A DNA stretch of 18,839 nucleotides from JAKEHZ01 sp035280505 (GCA_035280505.1 DATEFT010000356.1:1-18839), one strand, 5' to 3'. Positions 1 through 8,320 are shown, counted from the stretch's first letter. Notes: generated by a model not told the origin, from the sequence alone. Numbers and translations: made by a program.

Positions 1-2066
1 GTCGGCGCCCAGGCGAAGCTGAAGCGCGGCGCCAGGTATCCGATCCGATGCTTCTCCAGCAACTGCGGGACGACGCCCACCGAGGCCTTGGCCATCTGCT
101 CCTGAAAGGTCGATCCGGGGCCCGGAATGACCGTGCTCATCCGGCCGTTCTTCTCGTAAGGATTCGAGGAGAAGTCCCAGCGCAATCCCAGGTTGAGCGA
201 GAGATTCTTCTTGACCTTGTAGTTGTCCTGAACGAAGAACCCGTAGGTGGTCGTTCGATACTGAACGTCCTGGGTGGCGGGGCCGCCGGTGCGCGGATCG
301 AAATTGACGCCGCTCTGCGACAGCGGAAGGTCCGCCGCGAAATCGAAGAGGTTCCGAAAATCGTAAGTCGGCCGTTGCTGCGGTCCGCTGAAGAGATCGT
401 TCTCCTGGTCCCGGAAGATCTCGGTCCCGGCCTTGATCGCATGCTTGCCGCGGTTGATCGAGAGCACGTAACGCCAGGTCCAATCGTTCTGAATGAAGAG
501 CGCCGGCGCGAACCCATTGCCGAATCCGCCGCCCACCGTCGGAGTGCCCAGCCCGCCCCCGGTGCCGATGGCGGGAATCTCGCAGTGAGAGCATTCCTGG
601 CCGCCCTGGAAGCGGGTGAAGCCCAGGGCCGCCTCGCCGATCATCGAGGAGTTGAAGGTATGGGTCCAGTTGACGTTGGCGTAGTAGGTGATCGGTTTGG
701 CGGCGAAGGCGTTTCTGAACTCAGGCCGGAGTTGCGTGCCCTCGACGTCCGCGGTTCGGCGCTGGTAGTTGACGTGGACCCGGTCCTTGGCGTCGTTGAA
801 GTACCGGTCCACTCGCACATTCCACTGCAGGCCGTCGCGCGCGGCCGCGAAGTTCCGGACGACCGATCCGCGCAGCGGCAGGTTGCAGGGCATCCCGAGG
901 GGCCCCGCGCCGTCGCAGGTGGCAAAACCCGAGACCGCCATGACCTGGGCGACCGTCTCGATCTGGCCCGGGTCGAAGGGCCCGAGGTTGCCGGCGGGAA
1001 ATCTGGTCAGCAGCGAGGTCGAGATGTTGTTGGGGAAGTTCGCCCGCATGAAGTTGACGAACTCCGGGGTCTCGACGGTGGCCCGCTCGGTCACGTTGTT
1101 GGACGAGCGCAGCAGGTCGAGGCTGCCGAAGAAGAACATCTTGTCTTTCTGAATGGGGCCGCCCAGCGAGAATCCGAACTCGTTGCGCCGCGTGGCCGGC
1201 AGCACACGGCCGTTCGGGTCCGGCGTGTTCTGAAAGACGTTGCGCGCCGTCAGCTTGTTATTCCGGTGGTACTCGAAGAGCGAGCCATGCACCTGGTTGC
1301 TGCCCGATTTGGAGACGGCGTTGACCACGATCGAACCGCTCCGGCCGTACTCCGCCGAGTAATCGTTGAGGGCGATGCTGAACTCGGCGACCGTGTCGGG
1401 GTTGAGCGTGACGTAGACCGTGCCGGGATCCGGGTTGCTGTTGGCCGAGATGCCGTCCACGTAGAAACTGTTGCCGTCGCCCCGCTGGCCGTTGGCATTG
1501 ACCTTCGGTTCGCCGACCAGACTGAAGATGTCGGCGCTGCCGGCCTCGGCGGTGCGGTTGCCGACGCCGGTGATCCCCGGAGCCAGCGAGACCAGATCCA
1601 GAATGTTGCGGCCGGCCATCGGCAGATTCCGGATCTCGGTCGTCGAGATATTCGAGGCGACCTTGGCCTCGGACCGCTGCAACGGCGAGGGATCGGAGGA
1701 GACGGTCACCGTCTCGCTGACCTCCCCCACTTTCAAGATCAGCGAGACGGTTCGGACCTCGGCGCCCCCGAGCAGGATGTTCTCCTGCATGGTGGAGGCA
1801 AACCCCCTGGCCGAGGCGACGATCCGATACTTGCCCGGCGGCAGCGTCGGGAAGCTGTAGTAGCCGGCCGCGTTGGTTCGCGCCGTCTGGTTGACGCCGG
1901 TCTCGACGTTGGTCAGCACGACCTGAACCTCGGGGATGATTCCTCCCGACGGATCGGTGACGGTGCCTTCAACGGCGCTGCGGAATTGGGCCCGCGCCTC
2001 CGGGTCGATCAGGACCAGGATCAGCAGCAGGCCAGAGACGATGGCGGTGAGACCTTTCAAGGTCAT
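1..2066 (-). CDS. Oar-like TonB-dependent receptor with carboxypeptidase-regulatory N-domain, 3' part outside window
   Basis: This is an outer-membrane, TonB-energised receptor of the large acidobacterial Oar-like family, likely importing glycan fragments. About 688 residues are seen from an ATG at 2066; the frame stays open to position 1, so the C-terminal barrel is missing. Residues 1-26 form a signal peptide ending ARA, before QFRS. Residues about 30-112 are a CarboxypepD_reg beta-sandwich (EGTVTDPSGG, NAAGYYSFPTLPPGKY). Residues about 140-260 are the plug (NLPMAGRNILDLVSLAPGI, FYVDGIS, NDYSAEYGRSGSIVVNAVSK), followed by beta-barrel sequence including NLGLRWDF. GGAGGA sits 6 nt before the ATG and supports this start. 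It is the last gene of the minus-strand series, behind GH31, which suggests a SusC-like role, although no SusD partner is present. The family call is firm; the substrate is inferred from neighbours only. Confidence 0.93.
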   Translation of the reverse strand, partial: MTLKGLTAIVSGLLLILVLIDPEARAQFRSAVEGTVTDPSGGIIPEVQVVLTNVETGVNQTARTNAAGYYSFPTLPPGKYRIVASARGFASTMQENILLGGAEVRTVSLILKVGEVSETVTVSSDPSPLQRSEAKVASNISTTEIRNLPMAGRNILDLVSLAPGITGVGNRTAEAGSADIFSLVGEPKVNANGQRGDGNSFYVDGISANSNPDPGTVYVTLNPDTVAEFSIALNDYSAEYGRSGSIVVNAVSKSGSNQVHGSLFEYHRNNKLTARNVFQNTPDPNGRVLPATRRNEFGFSLGGPIQKDKMFFFGSLDLLRSSNNVTERATVETPEFVNFMRANFPNNISTSLLTRFPAGNLGPFDPGQIETVAQVMAVSGFATCDGAGPLGMPCNLPLRGSVVRNFAAARDGLQWNVRVDRYFNDAKDRVHVNYQRRTADVEGTQLRPEFRNAFAAKPITYYANVNWTHTFNSSMIGEAALGFTRFQGGQECSHCEIPAIGTGGGLGTPTVGGGFGNGFAPALFIQNDWTWRYVLSINRGKHAIKAGTEIFRDQENDLFSGPQQRPTYDFRNLFDFAADLPLSQSGVNFDPRTGGPATQDVQYRTTTYGFFVQDNYKVKKNLSLNLGLRWDFSSNPYEKNGRMSTVIPGPGSTFQEQMAKASVGVVPQLLEKHRIGYLAPRFSFAWAP

Positions 2067-2124
2067 GGCCGGTCCTCCGTGAGTCTGGTGATAGTCTCAG
2101 GGGCACTGCGTTCGTACTTCTTTT

Positions 2125-2153
2125 TATCGCGTATTCCGCGTGTCTCGCGGTTT
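2125..2153. repeat. Half copy of palindromic repeat family A
   Basis: TCGCGTATTCCGCGTGTCTC followed by GCGGTTT matches the right arm of the full copy at 4743-4770. No left arm is present. It lies between GH31 and the receptor gene, about 150 nt past the GH31 stop. Confidence 0.55.
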
Positions 2154-2197
2154 GGATCCCGATCAGGAAAGGCTCCGGCCCCGATTGAATCGGCGCC

Positions 2198-2263
2198 GCG
2201 AACGGTAGCCGGCGGAAGACTACTCAACAGCCTCCTTGGAAAGATCCACCGGCTACCGCTCGC
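2198..2263. repeat. Inverted repeat, family B, downstream of GH31
   Basis: GCGAACGGTAGCCGGCGG (2198-2215) pairs with CCACCGGCTACCGCTCGC (2246-2263): 18 bp with two mismatches and a 30-nt loop. It begins 39 nt past the GH31 stop on the minus strand. It shares the 12-mer GCGAGCGGTAGC (minus strand) with the hairpin at the end of the TPR gene. It could end or stabilise the GH31 transcript. Confidence 0.65.
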
Positions 2264-2301
2264 GATACCGATTCCACGTCGATGGGATCGACGGGGCCGG
2301 T

Positions 2302-4578
2302 TCAGAGTTGAATCTCGATCGGCCGCCCCTCGAAGACGGCCGTGCGAATGACTTTCTCCTTCGCCAATCGCACTTCAATCCGGCGTTGCAGCGGCGGCCG
2401 CATCCGCGAGCCCTTGGCCAGCTTTAAACTCACGCGCCGCGTGCGTTCATTCCAGGTGATCAGAATCCGCGCCCACTCGGTTCCGCGATAGCCGAGGGTT
2501 CGGCCGTCGTCTTCATACAGCGCGCAGGCGGCGTCGGCCCCCGGATAGATGACGAGGCTGAGCGGGCCGTCGACCGGCTCGGCGGTGTACTGTTTCACCG
2601 GTCCGAACGGAATGATCGAACCGGCCCGGACGTAGAGCGGCATCGTAGTGAGATCGACCGGGCGGTTGATCTCTCGACCGCCTTCGACTCGCTCTTCCGT
2701 CCAGAAGTCGTACCAGTCGGTGCGCGGCAGATAGACCGAACGCGAGGTCGCGCCCGGCTCGACCACCGGCGCGACCAGGATGTCGCGCCCCCACAGATAC
2801 TGGTCCCCGCGCGCCACGGCGACCTGATCGTCGGGATAATGCAGCCACAGGGCGCGCATAATCGGCAGCCCTGTTTCGTAGCCTTCGCGCACCGCGTTGT
2901 AGAGATAGGGCATCATCCGGTAGCGCAGCTCCAGATACTTGCGGCAGATCGGTTCGACCTGGGCGTTGCGCAACTCGCTGGGATCGGGATTGGCGGCGCC
3001 GCCGGTGTAGTTGGCGACCTCACTCGGCCCCAATTCGCCGGTATTCCAGCCCCAGGGGAGCCGGAGATGCCAGGTGCGGCCGTGAGCGCGGAAGAGCGGG
3101 CAGAAGGCGCCGAACTGGAACCAGCGCACGTGCAGTTCGCCCGTGTACTCTTTCGTCGGAACGAACCCTCCGATATCGGTGCCCCAGAGCGGAATGCCCG
3201 AGAGCCCGGTGTTGACGGCGATCGGCACGTGCAGTTTGAGCGTCTCCCAGGTGGTGTAGACGTCGCCGGACCAGAGGAAGGCGGCATAACGTTGCATCCC
3301 CGAGTAGCCGTTGCGATGCAGCGCGAAGACCCGCTCGTTCGGCCGGAACTGTTGCGTGCCCTCCCAGTACATTCGGTTGCGAGCCAGTCGCGACGGGGCG
3401 TCGAGGCCGTCGCCCTGATCCGGCCACCAGCCGTCGATCCCGACGTCGTAGATCGATTTGTGGACCGGCCAGTAGCAGGCGACCTGGCGGTCGGGCGGCC
3501 ACTTGTTGTCCGGCGTGCGTCCGCTCGGCAGCGGCGCCGCGGTGCACGGATCGCTGACGGTTCCCGTCAGGCGCTGTCCTTCGATCACCGTGTGGAGCAC
3601 CACTTTGAAATTTTGAGAGTGCAGTTCGTCGACCAGTTGCTTCGGGTTGGGGAAGTTGGCCTTGTTCCAGGCGAACTCTCCGTTGTTGGTGTTCCAACCG
3701 GAAGGCGTGAACCCGGTCCCCAGGTAGATCAACGCATCGCACGGCAGCTTCTTCTCGCGGAAGGTGCGGGCCACCCACCTGATCTCGTCCGGTCCGCCCA
3801 GGGTGCGGTGCGATTGCAGGTAGCCGAAGGACCAGAGCGGCGGCAGCTCCGGACGTCCGGTCAGCCGCATATACTCGGCCATGACCTGGGCGGGCTCGCG
3901 GGCGCCGACGACGAAGATGTCCAGCGGCAGTACGGCCTTCGCGTTGATCGGATTCATCCGGCCCTCCGGCTGCGTGAGATCGAAGGTGCCGTAGGGATGA
4001 TGGATGAAGAGCGCCCACCCGCCGGTCCCGACCAACCATTGAATCGGGACGCGCGCGCCGTGCGTGCGGAGCCGGTAACCGCCCTGTCCGTTCCGCATGA
4101 GGTCGTTCGATCCGCGGCGGTCGAACTGCGGTCCGCCCTGACCGAGGCCGAGCACCGGCCGGTCGCCCAGTGAAAAGCCGATCGCTCCGGTTGACGCATC
4201 GATGCTGAGTTGTTGCACCAATCGGCCGTCTCTGGCTTCGACGCGAACGGTCAGGGGCGAGGCCGAAAACTTGATCGTCAGCTCGCCGCAGCGGACGTTC
4301 TGCGGAGCGGCCTTTCTGATTCGGGCGGAGGGCGCGGACCACACCGGTTGCACCAGCGCGCCATCGTCGGGAATCGGCTGCGCCCGGCCGTCGACGATCG
4401 GCGCCGCGCTGATCCGGACGGTCTGCGGACTGACCGATGAGATCGCGATTTCGACCGGTTGTCCGCCAATCTGAATCCCCGGCTCTTCCGCCGCCGACGG
4501 TTGGGTCTTGATCAACGCGGCGATGCCGGCGGAACCCAGACCTTTCAGCGCTGCTCGACGAGATGGTTTCTCATTCAT
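2302..4578 (-). CDS. GH31 family glycoside hydrolase, Tat-type signal
   Basis: A 758-residue retaining glycosidase of family GH31 (alpha-glucosidase/alpha-xylosidase type). Residues 6-23 (SRRAALKGLGSAGIAALI) look like a short Tat signal, so it probably acts outside the cytoplasm. An N-terminal beta-sandwich (about 35-225) precedes the TIM barrel (about 240-580). The likely catalytic nucleophile is D387 in DGWWPDQGD and the acid/base is D439 in WSGD; the family motif GTDIGGF lies at 466-472. The C-terminal part (RYRMMPYLYNAVREGYETG, GRDILVAPVVEPGA, YVRAGSIIPFG) is typical of full-length GH31 enzymes. The WWPDQGD nucleophile context differs from the classic W-x-D-M-N-E signature, so alpha-glucosidase specificity should not be assumed. 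There is no strong Shine-Dalgarno before the ATG. It sits between araD1 and the receptor gene, consistent with trimming imported or surface-bound oligosaccharides. Confidence 0.92.
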   Translation of the reverse strand: MNEKPSRRAALKGLGSAGIAALIKTQPSAAEEPGIQIGGQPVEIAISSVSPQTVRISAAPIVDGRAQPIPDDGALVQPVWSAPSARIRKAAPQNVRCGELTIKFSASPLTVRVEARDGRLVQQLSIDASTGAIGFSLGDRPVLGLGQGGPQFDRRGSNDLMRNGQGGYRLRTHGARVPIQWLVGTGGWALFIHHPYGTFDLTQPEGRMNPINAKAVLPLDIFVVGAREPAQVMAEYMRLTGRPELPPLWSFGYLQSHRTLGGPDEIRWVARTFREKKLPCDALIYLGTGFTPSGWNTNNGEFAWNKANFPNPKQLVDELHSQNFKVVLHTVIEGQRLTGTVSDPCTAAPLPSGRTPDNKWPPDRQVACYWPVHKSIYDVGIDGWWPDQGDGLDAPSRLARNRMYWEGTQQFRPNERVFALHRNGYSGMQRYAAFLWSGDVYTTWETLKLHVPIAVNTGLSGIPLWGTDIGGFVPTKEYTGELHVRWFQFGAFCPLFRAHGRTWHLRLPWGWNTGELGPSEVANYTGGAANPDPSELRNAQVEPICRKYLELRYRMMPYLYNAVREGYETGLPIMRALWLHYPDDQVAVARGDQYLWGRDILVAPVVEPGATSRSVYLPRTDWYDFWTEERVEGGREINRPVDLTTMPLYVRAGSIIPFGPVKQYTAEPVDGPLSLVIYPGADAACALYEDDGRTLGYRGTEWARILITWNERTRRVSLKLAKGSRMRPPLQRRIEVRLAKEKVIRTAVFEGRPIEIQL

Positions 4579-4610
4579 AACCGAATGATCTTACCTGAAT
4601 CGGGCGGAGC

Positions 4611-4678
4611 GTCTTGTCTGTACGTAGGACTGCTTGGATTGGGTTAGTACTCGACTAAATACTTTGAACAGGATGTTC
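4611..4678 (-). promoter_or_regulatory. GH31 upstream region with inverted repeats
   Basis: Between the palindromic repeat at 4697 and the GH31 ATG (4578) lie TTAGT-N5-ACTAA (4644-4658) and GAACA-N3-TGTTC (4666-4678), both perfect short inverted repeats, and a 28-nt block (4638-4611) that recurs before the peptidase gene. I see no convincing -35/-10 pair. These are operator candidates only. Confidence 0.3.
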
Positions 4679-4696
4679 TTGGGAATTTCAGATTCA

Positions 4697-4770
4697 AACC
4701 GCGAAACACGCGAAACACGCGAAATACATGAAAGCTTATTGATTTCGTGTATTTCGCGTGTTCGCGGTTT
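4697..4770. repeat. Palindromic intergenic repeat, family A, full copy
   Basis: The left arm (4697-4733) begins AAACCGCGAAACACGCGAAA and the right arm (4743-4770) is its complement apart from one extra ACACGCGA-type unit in the left arm and one substitution. It lies 15 nt past the araD1 stop and about 120 bp before GH31. A transcript would fold into a long hairpin. No U-tract follows, so it is not a classic terminator. Confidence 0.8.
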
Positions 4771-4784
4771 TTAATCAGACTTCT

Positions 4785-5780
4785 TTACAGCGGATGAACG
4801 CCGACCAGCGTCTCTTGGGATCGGCTAATGCGCACCGGGTTGCGCAGCGGGCGGCCGAAGCCGGCGAAACTGACCTGCATGATGTCTCCCTCGATCAGTT
4901 CGATGCCATCGCCGAAACTGAGCGCCGCCGCGCCGAAGAAGTGGATGTGAAGGTCGCCGGGCCGCCGGTGAGCCTCGTGTTTGAAGTGATGATGCTCCAT
5001 GTTCTCCAGGCTGTGGGACATGGCCGCGTCGCCGGTCAGGATCGATTTGGTCCAGATCGCCACTCCGTCGCGTTCGATCGCCACCTCGCCCGGCACGGAG
5101 CTGTAGTCCGGGTCGACGACCAGTTCCGGCCCGATGGAGCAGGTGCGCAGCTTCGAGGCGGCCAGGTAGAGGTAGTTCTTCTTCTCGAAACGGTGATCGG
5201 AGAACTCATTGCCGACGGTCATTCCCAAACGGCGCGGCGCGCCGGCCGCGTCGATCAGATAGACGCCCGCCAGCTCTCCCTCTTCGCCTCCGTCCTCGGC
5301 GTAATCGGGGACCTCCAGCGGTTCACCGTGCGCGCGCAGGATGGTGCCGGGACCTTTGTAGAACCATTCGGGCGAGACTCCCACCTGGCCGGGAGCGGGG
5401 CGTCCGCCATCGATGCCCCATTGGAACATCCGCATGCTGTCGGTCGGCGCGGCGTCGGCGGCGTGCATGGCCTGGCGATTGTCGGCGCTGCCTCTGTGCG
5501 TGAGCCCCGTGCCGCTGACCGTGCAGCGCGCCGCCTCGTCGGGATGATCGATCGGCGGCAGGATGCGCCATTCCGAGCGGCCTTCGTAGATCTGCTGGTA
5601 GTCCAGTTCGTCCGGCAGGAGATGTTCGCTGACCCTGGCCGCCAGCGTGGACCCGGTCGCCAGGGCCGCCTGCGCCAGGGCGTAGACGGATTCGTGCTGG
5701 CCGACCACCCGTAACCGGTTCTCTTCCACCGAGCAGACGCGGCGCTCGCCGCGTGAATTGGTAAGCTGGATTAGTCTCAT
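4785..5780 (-). CDS. araD1: AraD1/GguC family protein, fumarylacetoacetate-hydrolase fold
   Basis: A 331-residue cytoplasmic protein of the AraD1 (GguC) family, a branch of the FAH superfamily associated with breakdown of L-arabinose-type sugar acids. Family-typical blocks are GTGLTHRGSA (90-99), TDSMRMF (113-119), PEWFYKGPG (137-145), DGGEEGELAG (163-172), GNEFSDH (190-196), NYLYLAASKLR (202-212), MEHHHFKHEA and FFGAAALSFGDGIE. E167, E169 and D195 are the expected metal ligands of the FAH fold. By family it would act on a 2-keto-3-deoxy or 2,4-diketo sugar acid. That fits the dehydratase encoded just upstream on the same strand, with a 105-bp gap containing a palindromic repeat. In the L-rhamnose diketo-hydrolase pathway an FAH-fold hydrolase (LRA6) acts two steps after L-rhamnonate dehydratase, so a hydrolase role is an alternative to dehydratase. 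No clear ribosome binding site precedes the ATG. Confidence 0.88.
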   Translation of the reverse strand: MRLIQLTNSRGERRVCSVEENRLRVVGQHESVYALAQAALATGSTLAARVSEHLLPDELDYQQIYEGRSEWRILPPIDHPDEAARCTVSGTGLTHRGSADNRQAMHAADAAPTDSMRMFQWGIDGGRPAPGQVGVSPEWFYKGPGTILRAHGEPLEVPDYAEDGGEEGELAGVYLIDAAGAPRRLGMTVGNEFSDHRFEKKNYLYLAASKLRTCSIGPELVVDPDYSSVPGEVAIERDGVAIWTKSILTGDAAMSHSLENMEHHHFKHEAHRRPGDLHIHFFGAAALSFGDGIELIEGDIMQVSFAGFGRPLRNPVRISRSQETLVGVHPL

Positions 5781-5813
5781 AGTAGTTTTCAGTTGTAGCC
5801 GGTAGTTTGATTT

Positions 5814-5885
5814 TAACCGCGAGATCCGAGAAACACGCCGAAAGCCCGTTTTTTCGCCGGTTCCGCGTGTTTCGCGATTTCGGAT
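5814..5885. repeat. Palindromic intergenic repeat, family A, diverged copy
   Basis: Arms built on AACCGCGAG...GAAACACGC (from 5815) and GCGTGTTTCGCG (5865-5876) face each other around a T-rich centre near 5849-5854. The element abuts the dehydratase stop at 5888-5886 and fills most of the 105 bp before araD1. Confidence 0.65.
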
Positions 5886-7064
5886 TCACTCGATTACGGC
5901 GAACTTGCTCAACTCCTGCTCTTTGATCGTCAGGCCCAGGCCGGGCAGATCCTCGGAGAGGTCGATGTGGCCGTCGACGGCCAGCGGTTCGCCGTCGAAG
6001 ATATACCAGAAGAGCTCATTTCCCACCTCCACGTCGACCAGCGGGAAGTACTCGGCCAGCGGCGAGTTGAGGCTGGCCATGACGATATGGAAATTGTGCA
6101 TCTGCCCGGCGTGCGGGATGACCGGGATGGAATGCGCTTCGGCCAGGGCGGCGATCTTGCGCGCCTGCGTGATGCCGCCCACCCGGTTGGTATCGAATTG
6201 AATGTAGTCCACCGCTTTCGCTTCGATCAGTTCGCGAAACCCGTAGAGCGTGAATTCGTGCTCGCCCCCGGCGATCGGCACCCGGTTCATGGCTTTCAAC
6301 GCGGCATAGCCGTGAATATCGTCGGGGATCAGCGGCTCTTCCATCCAGCGCAGCCGGTACGGCTCCAGCAGCGGGATCATGCGGCGCGCATAGTCCAGGT
6401 TCCAGCCCATGTAGGCATCCGCCATGAGGTCCGCCTCGTAGCCGATGACCTCGCGCACCGTCCGGACCAGCTCCAGGTTGCGTTCCATGCCGGCGGCGCC
6501 GTCCTGCGGCCCCCACCCGAAGCGCAGTTTCATGGCCCGGTATCCGGCCTCCCGGTATTTGGCGGCTTCGGCGGCGAGTTCGTCCAGGGGCTGGCTGTAG
6601 AGGCGGCTGGCGTAGACGGGAATTCGCGATTTGGTGCGGCCGCCGAGCAATTTGAAGACCGGCTGGCCGGTCGCCTTGCCCAGGAGATCCCAGATCCCGA
6701 TGTCGACGGCGCTGATCGCGACCATCCCGATCCCTTTGCGGCCGAAGGCCATCGTCTGCCGATACATGTGCTGCCACAGAAACTCCGTGTCGAAGGGGTC
6801 CTTGCCGATCAGCAGCGGTTTGAGGTAGAGATCGATCACCTGTTTGGTGATGCGCGGCGAGAGCGCGGCGTTTCCGATGCCGACGTGCCCGCTGTCGGTG
6901 AAGATCTCGACGATCAGCCAGCCGTGAAAGCGGAAGCTCGCCATCGAATCGGCGGGCAGCGTCAGGACGTCGATCGGATTGGTGCAGAAATGCGGTTGAG
7001 GCGGGACGGTCTCGCCGCGCCATTCCACCACGCGAGTGCGAAGGTCAGTGATTTTCACGGCCAT
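5886..7064 (-). CDS. Enolase-superfamily sugar-acid dehydratase, L-rhamnonate-dehydratase-like
   Basis: A 392-residue cytoplasmic enzyme of the mandelate racemase/enolase superfamily, expected to dehydrate an aldonate to a 2-keto-3-deoxy acid. An N-terminal capping domain (1-125) is followed by the TIM barrel. Metal ligands are D216 (MADAYMGW), E242/E243 (WMEEP) and E268 (GGEHEF). H269 directly after the third ligand, D291 (QFDTN) and the H318 base (IPHAG) match the L-rhamnonate dehydratase subgroup, as does the KLRFGWGPQDGAAG block (179-192). Substrate could equally be another 6-deoxy or pentonic acid. The frame runs upstream into the transporter gene, but homology begins at the MAVKITDL segment. 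ATG is at 7064, but AGGAG lies only 1 nt before it. The GTG two codons later (7058-7056) has ideal 7-nt spacing and overlaps the transporter stop as GTGA, so GTG may be the true start. It is translationally coupled to the MFS gene. Confidence 0.9.
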   Translation of the reverse strand: MAVKITDLRTRVVEWRGETVPPQPHFCTNPIDVLTLPADSMASFRFHGWLIVEIFTDSGHVGIGNAALSPRITKQVIDLYLKPLLIGKDPFDTEFLWQHMYRQTMAFGRKGIGMVAISAVDIGIWDLLGKATGQPVFKLLGGRTKSRIPVYASRLYSQPLDELAAEAAKYREAGYRAMKLRFGWGPQDGAAGMERNLELVRTVREVIGYEADLMADAYMGWNLDYARRMIPLLEPYRLRWMEEPLIPDDIHGYAALKAMNRVPIAGGEHEFTLYGFRELIEAKAVDYIQFDTNRVGGITQARKIAALAEAHSIPVIPHAGQMHNFHIVMASLNSPLAEYFPLVDVEVGNELFWYIFDGEPLAVDGHIDLSEDLPGLGLTIKEQELSKFAVIE

Positions 7065-7071
7065 ACTCCTT
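7055..7071 (-). promoter_or_regulatory. Coupled stop/start with ribosome site between MFS and dehydratase genes
   Basis: AAAGGAGT is followed at once by ATG (7064-7062) and, 6 nt later, by GTG (7058-7056) in the same frame. The GTG has standard 7-nt spacing from AGGAG and forms GTGA with the MFS stop at 7057-7055. The site therefore favours GTG as the functional start and indicates translational coupling. Confidence 0.6.
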
Positions 7072-8320
7072 TGGCTTCGAGGGATCGGACTTCCCGGATG
7101 GTCAGTAGAATGAGCAGGAACGCGAGCACGTGCAGGGTGCTCACGATCGCGAAGACCGGGCCGTATCCGGAACCTCCGTCCAGCATCCGGCCGACGATCA
7201 GGTTGAGGACGACGCCGCCCATGGCTCCGCCGAAGCCGACCAGGCCCGCGACCGAACCGACCACGCGGCGTGGAAAGATGTCCGCCGGCAGGATCATGAC
7301 CAGCGTCGACCATGATTGCTGCCCGAAGAACGCGATGCTGAAGAGCACGATCGTCCATTCGACCGGAACCTGGGTCACGAAGAGGATCAGCGGCATGACG
7401 GCGGCGCTGGCGCCCAGCGCGACCTTGCGCGAACGGTTCAGCGAATGCCCGTTGCGCAGCAACCGGCTCGAGAACCAGCCGCCCAGCAGGCTTCCCAACC
7501 CGGAAGCCGCGTAGGGAATCCAGGCGAAGTATCCGACCTGCTTGGTGTCGAACCCGCGCGCGTCGTAGAGATATTTCGGGAGCCAGAAGAGGTAGAAGTA
7601 CCAGGCCGCATCGCTCAAAAATTTCCCCCCGACCAGGCCCCAGACCTGCGGATAGGAGAAGAGCTTGAGCCACGGGGTCTGTTCGGCGGCGGGCGAGGGG
7701 GCGGCGAAGACCTCTTTGATCTCCTCATGCTCCTCGGCGCTGAGCTGCCGGTGCTGCGCGGGCGCGAAATAGCTGCGCCACCACCAGACGGCCCAGATCA
7801 ACCCGGTCACGCCGCTCAGAAAGAAGACCCAGCGCCAGCCCAGATACTGGATCACGGCCGCCAGGGCCGGAGGCGCGGCGACCGCGCCCACCGCGGTGCC
7901 CGCATTGATGACGCCCATCGCCGTCGAACGCTCGCGCGCCGGGAACCATTCGGAGACGGCCTTGGTGGCGGCGGGGAATCCGCCGCCCTCGCCCACGCCG
8001 AGCAGGAACCGGCTCACGGCCAGCATGCCGAATCCGGCGGCCAGACCGTGGCTGGCGCAGGCCAGCGACCAGAAGAGCATGATCCACAGAAAACCGCGCC
8101 GCGTGCCCAGCACGTCGATCAGTCTTCCGCCGCCCGCGTACATCGCCGCATAGGCCAGGAGGAACGCCACCTGCAGGTGCGAGTACTGCGTATTGTTGAT
8201 CGGAATGTCGAGTTGAATCGCGGCGATCGCCACCGGCAGCGTTTGCCGGTCCAGGTAGCTGATGGCGATCGCCGCACAGACCAGCAACGCAATCTGCCAG
8301 CGCAATGATCGAAATATCAT
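7055..8320 (-). CDS. MFS transporter, anion:cation symporter (hexuronate/sugar acid) type
   Basis: A 421-residue inner-membrane major facilitator with about 12 predicted hydrophobic helices, resembling the ACS family that carries hexuronates, galactonate and glucarate. Signature features are DRQTLPVA after helix 1, the motif-A loop GGRLIDVLGTRRGF (about 63-76), RFLLGVGEGGGFPAATKAVSEWFP (helix 4 and following), and ERSTAMGVINAGTAVGAVAAPP (helix 5). ATG is 4 nt after the GH39 stop, and GGTGA overlapping that stop is the likely ribosome binding site, so the two genes are coupled. Its own TGA overlaps the start of the dehydratase gene by 4 or 10 nt. The order glycosidase-transporter-dehydratase suggests it imports the sugar acid that the dehydratase consumes. 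Substrate is inferred from context, not from residues. Confidence 0.9.
   Translation of the reverse strand: MIFRSLRWQIALLVCAAIAISYLDRQTLPVAIAAIQLDIPINNTQYSHLQVAFLLAYAAMYAGGGRLIDVLGTRRGFLWIMLFWSLACASHGLAAGFGMLAVSRFLLGVGEGGGFPAATKAVSEWFPARERSTAMGVINAGTAVGAVAAPPALAAVIQYLGWRWVFFLSGVTGLIWAVWWWRSYFAPAQHRQLSAEEHEEIKEVFAAPSPAAEQTPWLKLFSYPQVWGLVGGKFLSDAAWYFYLFWLPKYLYDARGFDTKQVGYFAWIPYAASGLGSLLGGWFSSRLLRNGHSLNRSRKVALGASAAVMPLILFVTQVPVEWTIVLFSIAFFGQQSWSTLVMILPADIFPRRVVGSVAGLVGFGGAMGGVVLNLIVGRMLDGGSGYGPVFAIVSTLHVLAFLLILLTIREVRSLEAKGVWP

Noticed and set aside
48..2351. A 767-codon open frame on the plus strand
   Set aside because: It is antisense to the receptor gene, whose minus-strand frame gives clear domains. 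The plus-strand translation is arginine-rich, low-complexity and has no recognisable motif, as expected for GC-rich shadow frames.
3020..4342. A 440-codon minus-strand frame inside GH31
   Set aside because: It overlaps the GH31 gene in a different frame and is arginine-rich with no motif; GH31 explains the region.
4666..4678. GAACA-N3-TGTTC as a LexA/SOS box
   Set aside because: The Bacillus-type box needs GAAC-N4-GTTC; the spacing here is N5 and GH31 is not an SOS gene.
4697..4770. Palindromic repeat as an intrinsic terminator
   Set aside because: No U-tract follows on either strand, and related sequences recur as a repeat family.
7065..7673. Upstream extension of the dehydratase frame to 595 residues
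   Set aside because: The extra 203 residues lie inside the MFS gene in another frame and lack enolase-family similarity; homology begins at MAVKITDL.
5967..8308. Long plus-strand open frames opposite the dehydratase and MFS genes
   Set aside because: They mirror recognised genes and show no domain pattern or ribosome binding sites; GC-rich codon bias keeps the antisense frame open.
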